Shown piece after piece: positions 54,240-64,000 of a DNA stretch of 64,000 nucleotides; position 1 is the stretch's first letter; the number at the start of each line of letters is the position of its first letter. Location of the stretch: assembly GCA_033964015.1 (NCBI GenBank), contig JAWWUD010000101.1:186001-250000 (forward strand), in the 5' to 3' direction. The notes beneath the pieces were generated by a model. It worked only from the letters and a program-made list of their open reading frames with translations. It ran no database searches and had not been told where the DNA came from. The position numbers were made by a program, and so were the translations under genes. Source of the stretch: Scolanthus callimorphus. Lineage: Eukaryota > Cnidaria > Anthozoa > Actiniaria > Edwardsiidae.

Positions 54240-56525
54240 TTCAATTCTTGCTGCACACTCACTCCTCCATGCCTTCATCGCAGTCCTCAAATATGTCGCA
54301 GAAGACTTCCAATATTATTAGGGCATGTCTGGTAGAAAACACTGGTGTCAATGACAAAATGTCAGAAATAGTAAATATTTCTTTACTGTGGCTCAAAACA
54401 TCCTCAATAAGTTCCTCTGAAAATCCATGTGGATGGATGTAGATGTGTCACCAAACACTGGCATCGGAGAAATTTCCACAGTCAATGTGCCCTTTAACTC
54501 CCTGAGGGCAGCCTCTAAAAGTCCATATTGCTCCTTTGTGACTTCCCGACATGCTGGAACTGTTGGTTCTTGCTCTTGTGGTGGTGATGCCCTTGTTTGT
54601 TTACATTCATCGCATTCGCAAGATACCTCACACAATGTACAACAGTTGTGGCCTGGTTGCAGTGGAGTGATGTTCGGATCTAAGGAAATGTTTGCATCAA
54701 CCCTAAGGCAACCTTCTGATTTAAGAAAGCTGCTAACATCGTCCTCACAGTGTGTTACTTGCTGGCCATAAAAATATGTTGTGCAAATTGATTGAAGGCC
54801 ATCTCTCCCAGCACGCCCAGCTTCCTGGTGGAAATCCAGTATGCAGCGTGCCGGGCCAAACATACCCACATTCCTGATGTCCGGAAAGTTCACGCCCATG
54901 CTGAGGGCAGATGTGGCGACTTGCCCCCTATCTTGAGAGACCTTGAAATCCTCTCCTTGTTCGTTTTCAAAGTCAAGGAATGAAAAATTCCTATAAGACA
55001 GTCATCCCACGAAGTTGACGAGGATGGTACAAAAGCAGAACTTCCCAGCATCATCATCAGCCATTTGACAACTGAGGAAATAGCATTTAAAGTGCTACAG
55101 AAAAGAATTGTCTTAGGCATCTTTGCCCCTCTTTTCCTGGCAGAGTACACAATCCACTGCAATTGACCCAGCAGATCTGGCTTTTTTATCTTTTTCACTT
55201 CAAATTTAATGTTTATTCTATTTGGACTTACAAAGAGTTCCAAAAGAAGGTGCATGACAAGCTCTTTCACAATTGTCCGTTGGGTTTCCTTGTCTGCTGT
55301 CCCAGTAAGGGCCATAAATGGAGTTCCTGCAAAATTGTGTAAATACTAGGTAAACAATGCTTTCGAGTCAAGAATATCCGAAACATCACTTGTATTTTCT
55401 GGTAAGCCATTAAACAAGGAGCGAAGGTGTATGCTATATTAAGAAGTAATTGGTCTCGGTTCACCCATTTTACACAGGAAAAAATTCCTAAAAAGCATTT
55501 TGTATTGTATTGTAACCATTAAGTTTAAAATGGTGTTAGTTCTACAAAACCATTCAGTTTTGAATGTTTTTATATACAATATGTTCTCCTTTGCACATTG
55601 ATCTCAAAACCGATAATTTCCGGTATGCCTCTCTAAACGCATGCTGGTCAGCCTTGGTCTGGAACTTTCTGTAGAGATAAAAAGTAAGCTTAATACTCGT
55701 TCTTACAAACAAACAAGAGCGACATGAAAAAAAACGTTGGCAACTTCATGATAAAACGGACTACTCTCTAGAGCCAGCGGTTCGGATCCCTTTAGATGGG
55801 TTCCTTTAGATAAAATCAACCTGACTTTAAACTCGAATTAAAGAAAAGTAAAGCGAAAAAGCGACCTATAGTAGAATAAGCTGCGAAAGAGAAGCGCGCT
55901 TTGACCAAACAAGAAAGATCAAACAACAACCTACAACCAATACAAGAAGCTTCGAACGGTGCAAATGGAAGCAAATGTGACTTTTCTCACTTGAACTTTG
56001 TATGTCAGAGAGAAGCTCATCGTATCTGTTTTCCTTTTTCCTGACCAAGTCTCGACAGTGTGTGACTCGTCCACGACTACAGCAGATATTCGTAGATGAT
56101 GAGCCGAATCTTTATCCTTCAAGGCCTCGAAAAGCGCTTCTCTAATAGTTGTTCTGCCGTGGCATAAATAAACTGCGGCGGATCACGGAATACTTTGTCG
56201 GCGGTACTTGGAGTCAGTTCCATAGCTGTACACTCGATGTCTTGCATCGCCGCTATCTTGTCTTCAATGATGCTTTTAAGCGGAGCAACAACAAGTACGG
56301 AAACTTGTCCGCCATTTATAGCCTCCTGCTCGAACCTCTTTGCCAAAGCGAAGACGGTGAAGATTAAACTCTTGCCAAAGCCAGTTGGTAATACCGCAAT
56401 AAAAACATCCTTTCCTCTCAGAAGACCCCTTACTGCTTCCTCTTGTTTTTTTTTTTAAGAGAATTCTTTTGATTTCGACTTTAAATATGCGAGAGAACGT
56501 TCTATAAGTTTTGTAGCATTCGCCA
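54240..56525 (-). pseudogene. Second RecQ-like helicase gene, decayed
   Basis: The same three-exon plan as the copy at 48-50 kb. Exon 1 begins near 56525 (MANATKLIERSLAYLKS) with VLPTGFGKSLIFTVFA and VVVDESHTVETWSGK. Exon 2 is near 55670-55590 (KFQTKADQHAFREAYRKLSV). Exon 3 starts near 55325 (TPFMALTGTADKETQ) and carries ILFCSTLN, ALSMGVNFPDIRN, QEAGRAGRDG and CCTLCEVSCECDEC. Breaks: an A run near 56450, one base missing near 56120, a degenerate first donor, a frame change near 54925 and another near 54430. It is roughly half identical to the intact copy, so it comes from an older or different subfamily, not a recent duplication. Confidence 0.85.
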
Positions 56526-56649
56526 TGTTTTGGTAGGATAATGCGAGAAAGGATTGTGTGACTCGTTTTTCTACTCATTTGAATGACAACTCAATTTTCG
56601 ACCAATCATATTTCCCGTCTATTCGTGGACGAGAAATTCAAATCACCTA

Positions 56650-56833
56650 CCAATAAAAGCCTAGTTTCCCGGCAGGCGTTCTTTCCGTTGGCCCCCGGCG
56701 CGTTCCTACTTCCGGCTGGCCTTTTTTTAAAACTCGTGCCAGGTCGACCGCGCGTACAGAAATCCAAGTTGGCGCCTCGAACAACAAATTCCAGGTATTT
56801 TCGCCGTTAAAACACTGACAAACGCCGGCTAGC
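56650..56833 (-). repeat. Right TIR of a second DUF6589/RecQ-type element
   Basis: Ends in GCCGGCTAGCAGGCTA, matching the terminus of the 18-kb element (TAGCCTGCGAGCCGGC inverted) with one difference. Inward it contains CGGCAGGCGTTCTTTCCGTT and a GC-rich stretch. Its position about 130-300 bp upstream of the RecQ-like pseudogene mirrors the intact element. No left end or DUF6589 gene for this copy was found in the window. Confidence 0.7.
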
Positions 56834-56839
56834 AGGCTA

Positions 56840-57750
56840 CATAACTTGTGAACTGAATTTTGCTTTGACTTTTATTTTACTTCGGTAAATGTTTTTCAAA
56901 GTTGATTTTAGATTGCTAACCATTTTTGTTTGGAATTTGATATTGTCTTTCACTTGGGTTTGAAATTAATTTTGATTCTTGATGTAGTTTTCTTGTGTAA
57001 AGCAATTTCCTGTTCAGTTCGAAATTGTTTCTTTCCATTTTTAGTTCAATTTGCAACCACTATAAGGTTAATTTCATTTTTTAATTGAAAAAAAAAACAT
57101 ATCGAGCATCGAAAAACGCGATGGCAGCCATCGACGTGACGTTGACGTGCAGAAATAGGCGAACTTTTCTCCATTACTCTGTCGATGGTTTTAGTCATAC
57201 TAAGAATGCGTCTTTCCGTAAGACGAATCAAAAAGTCTGCGCTCTTTCATACAAGTCCAAGCCAAACAATGGATTGACGGGGCTACCAGACAGATTTCTC
57301 TTCATTTGTGACAAAACCCGCTTTATGCAAATCGGTCCTTACATTTCGAGCAAGAATAGTGCAATCCTCTTTATTGCCATGAAACCTCCAATACTTCTCC
57401 ATTGGTTTTAGTAAAAAAAATTAAACCACAATCAGAAAGGCAAACCCTGTAAACGAAATATCTAAGATACTTTTGATCAGTGAATTTCCAAGAACACCCT
57501 AAGTATGTTTAAATAATAAGAAGACAGGAAACGCCATAAGCAGCTACGTGATGTTTTTTTTTCGTTATAGACCTTTCGACCAACAAGTGGCCCTCTTCAG
57601 TAACGACTGAAACTATGTAAATAGACAAATACAAACACCGCCATACAGCTCCACGTTACTTGGTTTATTTGAAACAGCCAAAGGCCTTTCGAACTACGTC
57701 CTCCTCAGTGGCCGACACAATATGGTAAATAACAAGCGGCAGCTATTAAA
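56840..57750. other. Non-coding stretch
   Basis: AT-rich sequence without a supported gene. A 109-codon ORF at 57085-57411 has no recognisable features. Around 57560-57720, CTTTCGACCAACAAGTGGCC and CTTTCGAACTACGTCCTCC are repeated in variant form (ACCTTTCGA...CTCTTCAGT / CCTCCTCAGT), a likely 3' end of the neighbouring retroelement. Confidence 0.4.
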
Positions 57751-57759
57751 GGCACCGAG

Positions 57760-58155
57760 TTAAGTTGGGATCCCTGTGCGCAAGGCATAGGGATCCGCCC
57801 TGTTAAGACCATAAGGCTCTGCGGTCCCTAGACGGTGGATCCACAGGGTCTCGGACTCTAACATTTGTTCTGGGGAAACTTTACATAAGGCTAAAAATTT
57901 AAATAGATGGTCAAACTCAGGCTCATGCATTTTAGCATGGACGTTGAGTGCAGAGTCTGTCTTGTTTCTGTGCCCTGAGATCCTTCTCCTTAAAGGTTGT
58001 GTGGTGTTCCCTACATATTGCTTATGACAGATGTTACATGTGGCTAGGTAAATAACGCAGCGTGTTGCGCATGATGCTGTACAAGTAACACTGACCCGAC
58101 CGCCATTGCTGGTGCAAACGAATGAGTTGCTACTCGTAACGACTGAACACGACAA
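57760..58155 (-). pseudogene. GIY-YIG endonuclease domain, Penelope-like (distal copy)
   Basis: The minus strand encodes CVIYLATCNICHKQYVG, then NTTQPLRRRISGHRNK, the GIY-YIG-like core (VIY...YVG) with its Arg-bearing helix, and ends ESETLWIHRLGTAEPYGLNR. This is the C-terminal endonuclease of Penelope-like elements, in my reading. Only this domain is present, so it is a 5'-truncated copy lying head-to-tail with the next one. Confidence 0.65.
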
Positions 58156-58197
58156 TGTGATTACAGCAATTATATAACAAAAATCCCTAGAGGAAAA

Positions 58198-58890
58198 CTA
58201 AACTGGGATACCTGTGCCTAAGGCACAGGGATCCACCCTATTGAGACCACTAGGAACGCCTGATCTTAACTTGCTGATCCAGATAGCTTCTCTTTCTAAG
58301 ATATTAACAGACGAACTACTACAGATTACTAAAAGCTTAAAACAGCTATTAAACGAAATACTGTGCTGTTTTGCGTGGCTATACAGCGCCGATTCTTTTT
58401 TGTTGCGGTGGCCTGAGATACGTTCCCTAAGTGTCTGGGTTGTGTTGCCCACATATTGTAGGCCACATAATGTGCAGGAGGCGAGGTACACGACCGATCT
58501 AGAGGCGCATAAAGCTCTGCAACTGACTTTATAAGATCTACCGTCCACCTTGCTTACGAAATTAGGGTCTGTTTGTACCAGACTGCATGCGTAGCACTTC
58601 GAGCCTCCACATGGGACGGTACCTCTCTCCTCGCCCGGTTTGGAGGTGGAAATCATGCGGCGCTTATATAATTTATCCCTGAGATTGGGTGCACGTCTGA
58701 ACCAGCATTACCCTAGTTTCTAGTTTGCTCCACTTATCTGATCTCTCTAGAACACGCACGCCTCGCTTTATAAAATCCGCGGTTTTCTTAGAGGCAGGAC
58801 CGTAGGTCGTAACCCATGGGACGAAACCACTGCTTTCTTGTCGGTCACTGTACTCTAAAGATCTGGGCATGGCATCTACCCTCTTTATGA
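58198..58890 (-). pseudogene. Penelope-like C-terminal region with GIY-YIG domain (proximal copy)
   Basis: In two frames with a break near 58670: RVDAMPRSLEYSDRQESSGF, VPWVTTYGPASKKTADFIKR (linker after the RT in Penelope-like elements), then GTVPCGGSKCYACSLV (Cys motif before the nuclease), VVYLASCTLCGLQYVG, NTTQTLRERISGHRNK and EREAIWISKLRSGVPSGLNR. The RT itself is missing; a DIRS-type RT fragment abuts at about 58890 instead. Confidence 0.65.
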
Positions 58891-59355
58891 TCCTTTTAAC
58901 AAAAGTATGTTTAGTAGTCGTTTTGAATGTCGATGTGATGATATCCGCTCTTCAGATCAAAAGTTATCATGTAAGGATCCTTGTTGGAAATAGGAAAGCC
59001 CGATTTTCCAATCCTCATGTTTTACTTTCTACTTGGTTAAGAATTTGTTTACGTTCCTTAAATCCATTATTAGGCTCTTCTTTTCACTCGGCTGCACCGA
59101 AACGCTAAGTGGATCAACAAAAGGCGGCTCTTTTGCTTTAATAACACGATTGGACTGAATTAACTTAATTATGGCATCCCCTACGAAATACGCATTCTCT
59201 CTCGCCCGCCGATCTATTGTTCTTAAAAAAGAATGAAGGGAGGCGGGTTCCCCGTAATGGCAATCTGTATCTATCGGCAATAACTGACAAAATATAAGCG
59301 TTTGTCGCAATGTTCCGCCAGAAATCAATGTTCCTTCTCAGACTGCCTATCACAA
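58890..59355 (-). pseudogene. DIRS-type reverse transcriptase fragment
   Basis: Minus strand, with one or two frame breaks: ANAYILSVIADRYRLPL-like segment, FVDPLSVSVQPSEKKSLIMD, LRNVNKFLTK, then MITFDLKSGYHHIDI (motif A region). The LSVSxQPSGKKRLILDLRxVN pattern is characteristic of DIRS-family RT in cnidarians. The rest of the RT, RNase H, tyrosine recombinase and methylase are absent. The right neighbour on the coding strand is Penelope-like, so the join is a chimeric junction. Confidence 0.7.
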
Positions 59356-59404
59356 GTGAACTCGGTGTCGAATTTAAATTTCCACAATCGCATGCATTAG
59401 GTGT

Positions 59405-59655
59405 TACCTAAGTCAATTTTTCAAGCAATTCGTCAGAAATCAAACTATCTTGCACCTCCCTCATTGGATCCTGACCCTCCTCTGACGGTACTGGGCGCGT
59501 TTGCATAGTAGAAGCCACTTCTGTTTGCTGTTGGGAGACTGGCCCATCGCCGCATCGCTGCTTGCAGTGACCGGGCTTATGTCATAGGAAACATCTCCCG
59601 TAGCTGCTAACATTGTCTGAAAGGCCTGAAAAATACAACATTCGAACATGAGAAT
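59405..59655 (-). pseudogene. Probable DIRS N-terminal/gag-like remnant
   Basis: Two overlapping frames encode AFQTMLAATGDVSYDISPVT and, after a one-base shift, QQQTEVASTMQTRPVPSEEG...MREVQDSLISDELLEKLT. The composition is Ser/Gln/Glu-rich and leads directly towards the DIRS RT fragment. A decayed gag or RT leader fits; a host exon is possible. Confidence 0.35.
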
Positions 59656-59804
59656 AAATAAGGCTTTTCCGCTTTTGCGTTAAAAGGGCGGGCGGGATAA
59701 CAAACGTCAGTAAGGAGTGCGAGAGTGGGAAAAATAACAGCATTGTCTAGTCAATTAAATAGTCAACCTAGCCAATCAGAATGACCCAAGGGACACGGCC
59801 TTAA

Positions 59805-60495
59805 GGTATGAGTATACATTTGAAGGGTGTCGCGGGGGAAAAAATCGTATCGCGGCGTCACAATTTACACCACAAACGTCGTTCATATATCATTTTAAAG
59901 TTAAAAGGTTGGGCTATCTGATGAATAACTTTGTTTTCACTATATTGTACATTAACATATATTTGTTTAGCTCTAAAGAAAAAAGTACCGACTTTCTTGA
60001 AAAAGTTCCAGCTTCTTCCAATTAAATTGCACAGCTCAAAAATTTAAGCAAAGTCTATTCTTTAGAAGGTGATCTAAAAAAGGGTGTTCAAAACATATTT
60101 TATGCTAATTTTTGTGTTAGCATTGCCAAAAATATCAATTTTCAACCTGTTTTACGTGATATTTCCGCAAATATGTAAATTATCAATAATCCCGCACACC
60201 TTTTTTCAGATCGCCCTCTAAGGAATACATTTTGCGGAAATCTGGAGCTTTTAACATTAACTGGAAATGGCAGGAGCTTTTAGAAAGCAAAAATTTGTAC
60301 TTTTCCTTTGAAGCACAAAACGACGAAAACGATCCATCAAAGTAACGTTGCACATAAATATACCACTTAGCAAGAAAGGCCGTTCCACAAGCTTTAAAAC
60401 GATATATAAATTGCCCTTGTAGTGTAAATAATGACGCGACAGTGATTTTTTTTCGCGAATAATTGACATCCCTCGCGCAAAGGTATACTCATACC
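59805..60495. mobile_element. 691-bp MITE with TTAA target duplication
   Basis: GGTATGAGTATAC at 59805 faces GTATACTCATACC ending at 60495, and TTAA flanks both ends (59801-59804, 60496-60499). Arms stay loosely similar for about 100 bp (GTCGCGGGGG..., TTTACAC...). TTAA duplications are made by piggyBac and Kolobok transposases. No transposase is encoded. Confidence 0.78.
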
Positions 60496-60896
60496 TTAAG
60501 CTGTCTGACGCAACTACACTGATAGAGTCCATTCATGGCATTGCAATGGAAAATACATAACCTGCAACCTAATGCCGCTGCTGTTTGCACAGATCGGCGT
60601 GTCCACTAGATTTCAAGGATGCTCTTATGTGTCGGGGTTTTCTGTAGTTCAGTAAATGTAAATCATCCACTAATTATAGGGCTCCTGAAGTAAAGTTTTG
60701 TAAACTAAGATTTTAGCGGTTCCAAAGGCATCAGAGCATTAATTTACTTACTTCGACAAATATATCACTCCGCGCATATTATAGCTCTCTGCAATGTCGA
60801 AACTGATACGGCGCTTGAGGGCCGGTCCAGTAGGGTACTCGCGACGGTATCAATGACGTTTAATGCAGCCGAAACTCGCATCATGAGATATATTTT

Positions 60897-61190
60897 TTAA
60901 CTCTTTGAAGGGGTACGTCCTTGCTGAATTGCCTCGTTGATGTCGTTGATAAATGCCGTGCTGATGTTCTTTAGGAGTTCTTCTGCTGCATGTTCAAACG
61001 AGTACATTGCCACGAAGATGTCATCCATAGACTTGAGGTGGGAGACTTGCGCGTTTATCTGTTCGTTTGGAGCAGGGGTCTGTTCGCGTGTTGACCTCAT
61101 GCAATCAGGGAAAGTGAAAAGGAATCTGTCGAGCAGTCCGTGTCCATGATTTAACATAACGATAAGCTGGGCGGCATACGGAACCTGCAT
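60897..61190 (-). pseudogene. Fragment resembling DUF3987-type primase/helicase proteins
   Basis: The ORF carries GHGLLDRFLFTFPDCMRSTR and REQTPAPNEQINAQVSHLKS. A GLLDRFLF-type segment occurs in DUF3987 proteins, which are multicopy in cnidarian genomes. No neighbouring exon could be joined with confidence. The assignment rests on one motif. Confidence 0.35.
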
Positions 61191-61194
61191 TGCG

Positions 61195-62340
61195 CGGGGT
61201 ATGGAAAATGGGCATTCTCTGATATATCTCTTACACGTTTAGACTTTTATTATTACAATTGATATAAATAATGCTTTACATCAGTAAAATAAAAATATTT
61301 ATATAAAGAATGATAGCAACAATTTTAAAGCAAAAAAGAGCAATGGGTATTAGCAATTAAAATTTCTAGACCGTTCCTTGGCATACTGAAACGAGCAGTC
61401 TTCTCCTGTGAAAAGTTCTCACAAAACTTGAACTCCAAATGCAGTCAATCTATCTAAACTGATTTGTTGTTTTCATATTTCCCGTCCAAATAATACAGTC
61501 AATCTATCATAACTGATTATCATAACTGGGATGTGATGCGGGGTCCCGTCTTCGAAAACATGTTAATGCAATGCAGCCAAAGTTGCCACAGAAATGACAC
61601 TATGGTGGAGTGCCTCTCCATCCACGACCGCCGCCGCGGAATTCCGTTTTTGTGACGTCACATTTGGTCAGCGGAGTTACTTTGCAAATTAAACCCTTCG
61701 GTGCTTTTGACCTCGAACTTCGACGAAGGCGGGTCGCTGTGAGAGAGGTTTATCCGGACTAAATCAATACGATTTACAGGGAACATCACAATACAATCGA
61801 ACCAATGGATTCCCCATGTATCTTGTCGTGTTTCTTGTTTGGCCAGGATCCTATACACTTCCAGAGCGCCTGATTTATGGTAGGTTAACTATGTGGATTT
61901 CGCAGACTCTTTTCTGGCGTCCAATATCGTTATTTGAAAAGTTCTTTTGTCTGAATTATTTTACAAGATTATGACAAAGTTTAGTTTTGTCTTGAACGAG
62001 CTCGAGCTCAGAGAATCTTTAACAATTTTATCTGCTAGCTTGTGACAAAGAGCAGAAGAATAAGACGAATTTTGTACTAATTCAACTTACTACATTGTAA
62101 GTCTTTTATTTAACTATGTACAAAAACCTTCAATCTTGGGATCCGCTGGTACTAGCGCTTTCATGGTGCTAATAAATGATTTGGATTCAATTTAAATATC
62201 AGTCATCTCATGACAGAATTGAATCACTCACTATGATGAAGAAGTCTTCTACCAACTATTAGTGGCTTTTCACCTTATAAAAGCACTGTTGCAGTCAATT
62301 TTATTTTCATTCTTCTCTTGACTTCTCTCTTGGGATAGCA
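61195..62340. other. Non-coding stretch
   Basis: AT-rich; no supported coding segment. An ORF at 61658-61858 (minus) has no recognisable features. Confidence 0.4.
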
Positions 62341-62344
62341 GCCT

Positions 62345-62806
62345 TCATGTAGCTACTTTACTTCTGAGATCTTTGTAATTACTAGACTGATAGTAACCCT
62401 TAGACATTTCTTTTCCAGGCTTCTTCAGCTGTTCAGGGTCGTTGTCATCATCATCGTGATCAGGGCCATCAAGCCTGTTACCCCCACCATCCCGTGGACC
62501 TGCATCTGCTAGCAAACCTTTATTCCAGCTGTCTGCAAGCTTCTCGACATCTTGAAGAACTTTTGGTGGTGCAGCTTGGATGATCACAATCAAGCAATGT
62601 GTTGGGTTTATCTCCTGGCCATCAATATCCGAGTCGTAGACACTTGCGGGAAACATCTATGTCATAACTGGACAAATGATATGGGGATTTTCCATACGGT
62701 CTTCCAGCCCTGTTCAGTGGTCTTGGTTGTTTTGCAGATTTCCCAAGATTGGTGGAGACCCTCTCAAACATTGACAGGATCACCTAAGAGGGAAGACCTA
62801 ATTTGA
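62345..62806 (-). pseudogene. Possible 3' exon of the gene at 63.2-63.8 kb
   Basis: On the minus strand, an acceptor-like TCTTCCCTCTTAG near 62785 precedes an open segment (LSMFERVSTNLGKSAKQPRP...GRPYGKSPYHLSS). A second frame then gives MFPASVYDSDIDGQEINPTH...APPKVLQDVEKLADSWNKG and an Asp-rich stretch DGPDHDDDDNDPEQL. The two overlap near 62650, as if one frame change occurred. It could be the terminal exon of the gene whose upstream exon ends near 63208. I do not recognise the family. Confidence 0.35.
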
Positions 62807-63204
62807 ACAAATAATATTACAAAATTCACAAAACACCCGCAAAAACAAATTGAGAAATAAAGGAAGTAACAGGACTTAATTTTGCTTTTTATTCAACCCT
62901 CATCAGGACAGCTGCAAAATATCTAGTTGAACATTGCTACTCCTGTTATTTCTTTTACTTCTTCAGTAGACATTATTACCCCTACTGGCTTTTCTCTAAG
63001 TACTTTTAATGATTCAACTCATACAGCCTCTAAGTTCAAGAATTTGGAATTTTATATTATCGCCCAATAAAACCAAGCAATATTATAATAAATGACCTTG
63101 ATTGCTCTGGCTTTACTGTAAAATCCCAAACATCTTCACTCAGTCTGGCATTTTCCAGTAAAGCCCTTGCATTCGGCTGTTAGTTGTTAATAATGATGAT
63201 TATT

Positions 63205-63804
63205 TACCTGTCAAAAGCAGTAAGTCTTGGTCACTATAACCACGTTGATACTTAGGGACGTAAGACTGTTCAAACCCATTCTCAGTTGTGGATCTTGCCA
63301 GTAACCTTGCAGTTTCTTGGATCTTTGCTGCTCTGTCGGTCTTCCTTATCCTGGATCTTATTCGTGAATGGAATACTTCCACCTTCTTGTCTGTAATCAC
63401 TGAGCAGAGCTTCTCCTTTGCTTCATAATAGGCAGGAACCCTTTTCTGCTGGCTTTGTTGTAATGATGTCTGTCCATTGATATCAACATCATCGCCAGGC
63501 GCATCATTGACCGCTTCAGGAAACTAAAGTTCTCTCCCTTGATAATAACAGGATGGTGGAGATACGCTAGTGGAACAACCTCCTCAAACAAGTGGAACAA
63601 GCTGGTATAGTCATCCTTGCACTGTCCAAAGGCATCTAGAACTTGGTGTCGTACCATCAGCCACCCACAAAAAGCAAGGACTAGACAAATAGCTACTTTC
63701 TCGGGCTTGGGTTTTGCATGTAGATGAGCTCTTCCTCCAAAGACCCCAGAGTAGTTTTCTTTGAATACATGGTGATAGTTCTGTACAACATCTTCAGAAC
63801 TGTT
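63205..63804 (-). pseudogene. Exon of an unrecognised multicopy-type gene, one frame break
   Basis: An acceptor-like CTAAACAG at about 63805 opens SSEDVVQNYHHVFKENYSGV, FGGRAHLHAKPKPEKVAICL, VLAFCGWLMVRHQVLDAFGQ and HPVIIKGENFSFLKRSMMRL. After HHYNKAS the frame shifts near 63450 and continues VPAYYEAKEKLCSVITDKKV, EVFHSRIRSRIRKTDRAAKI and YVPKYQRGYSDQDLLLLTGK to a donor (GTAAATAA) near 63207. I cannot assign a function. Its 5' part lies beyond the window. Confidence 0.45.
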
Positions 63805-64000
63805 TAGATAAACATTGTTTTTTTCTCTTTTTTAAAATATATTTATGAAGACCATATTACATCTTTTGTATATACAAATATAATACATATAATTTGAATA
63901 TTGTTTCATATATCTTATATATATGTCCTTATTTCAATTGTCTTTACATTCACTTTTTTAATAAGTTAGTTCCCCTTTTAAATAATTATTTTTATTGGTT

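Noticed and set aside
57085..57411. 109-codon ORF near the second RecQ-type TIR
   Set aside because: No recognisable motif, no splice sites or context to support it.

Overview
The window is eukaryotic: coding segments are split by GT-AG introns (one GC-AG), intergenic DNA is AT-rich, and nearly everything recognisable is transposon-derived. The mix (BEL/Pao, Ty3, DIRS, Penelope-like and L2/CR1-like retroelements, Tc1, an IS3EU-like element, and DUF6589, RecQ-like and zinc-ribbon/HECT families) suggests a cnidarian, probably an anthozoan (coral or anemone). That assignment is inference. No rRNA gene, functional tRNA gene or CRISPR array was seen.

Layout. 1-4.6 kb: gene-poor repeats. 4.64-6.29 kb: thirteen ~128-bp tandem repeats, each carrying a CRE-containing palindrome. 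6.3-7.7 kb: two small gene ends. 8.6-13.2 kb: a decayed transposase-like gene split by a 5'-truncated non-LTR retrotransposon. 14.503-27.055 kb: a Tc1-type element (39-bp terminal inverted repeats, TA duplication) with an intact DD34E transposase and a spliced BEN-domain gene. Inside it, 16.718-24.000 kb, sits an IS3EU-like element with a 6-bp duplication, an integrase-like transposase and an intact zinc-ribbon/HECT ubiquitin-ligase-like gene. 27.4-32.4 kb: a BEL/Pao integrase fragment, an orphan first exon and several MITEs.

The centrepiece is 32.747-50.787 kb: an 18-kb DNA transposon with TAGCCTGCGAGCC termini and a perfect 9-bp target duplication, inserted in a Ty3/gypsy remnant. It carries two inward-facing genes, a seven-exon DUF6589 protein with zinc fingers (candidate transposase) and a three-exon RecQ-like helicase. 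A BEL/Pao retrotransposon with apparently identical LTRs lies between them (38.334-47.273 kb). That retrotransposon is in turn interrupted in its RT by a 2.3-kb foldback element with a 7-bp duplication, which itself contains a 208-bp MITE, so nesting is at least four deep.

51-64 kb: two non-LTR fragments, a second RecQ-like pseudogene beside a TIR of the same family as the 18-kb element, Penelope-like and DIRS pieces, a TTAA-flanked MITE, and pieces of two multicopy-type genes. Many of the breaks are single-base deletions, often in homopolymer runs. They could be real decay or consensus-sequence errors, so calls of 'pseudogene' are provisional.
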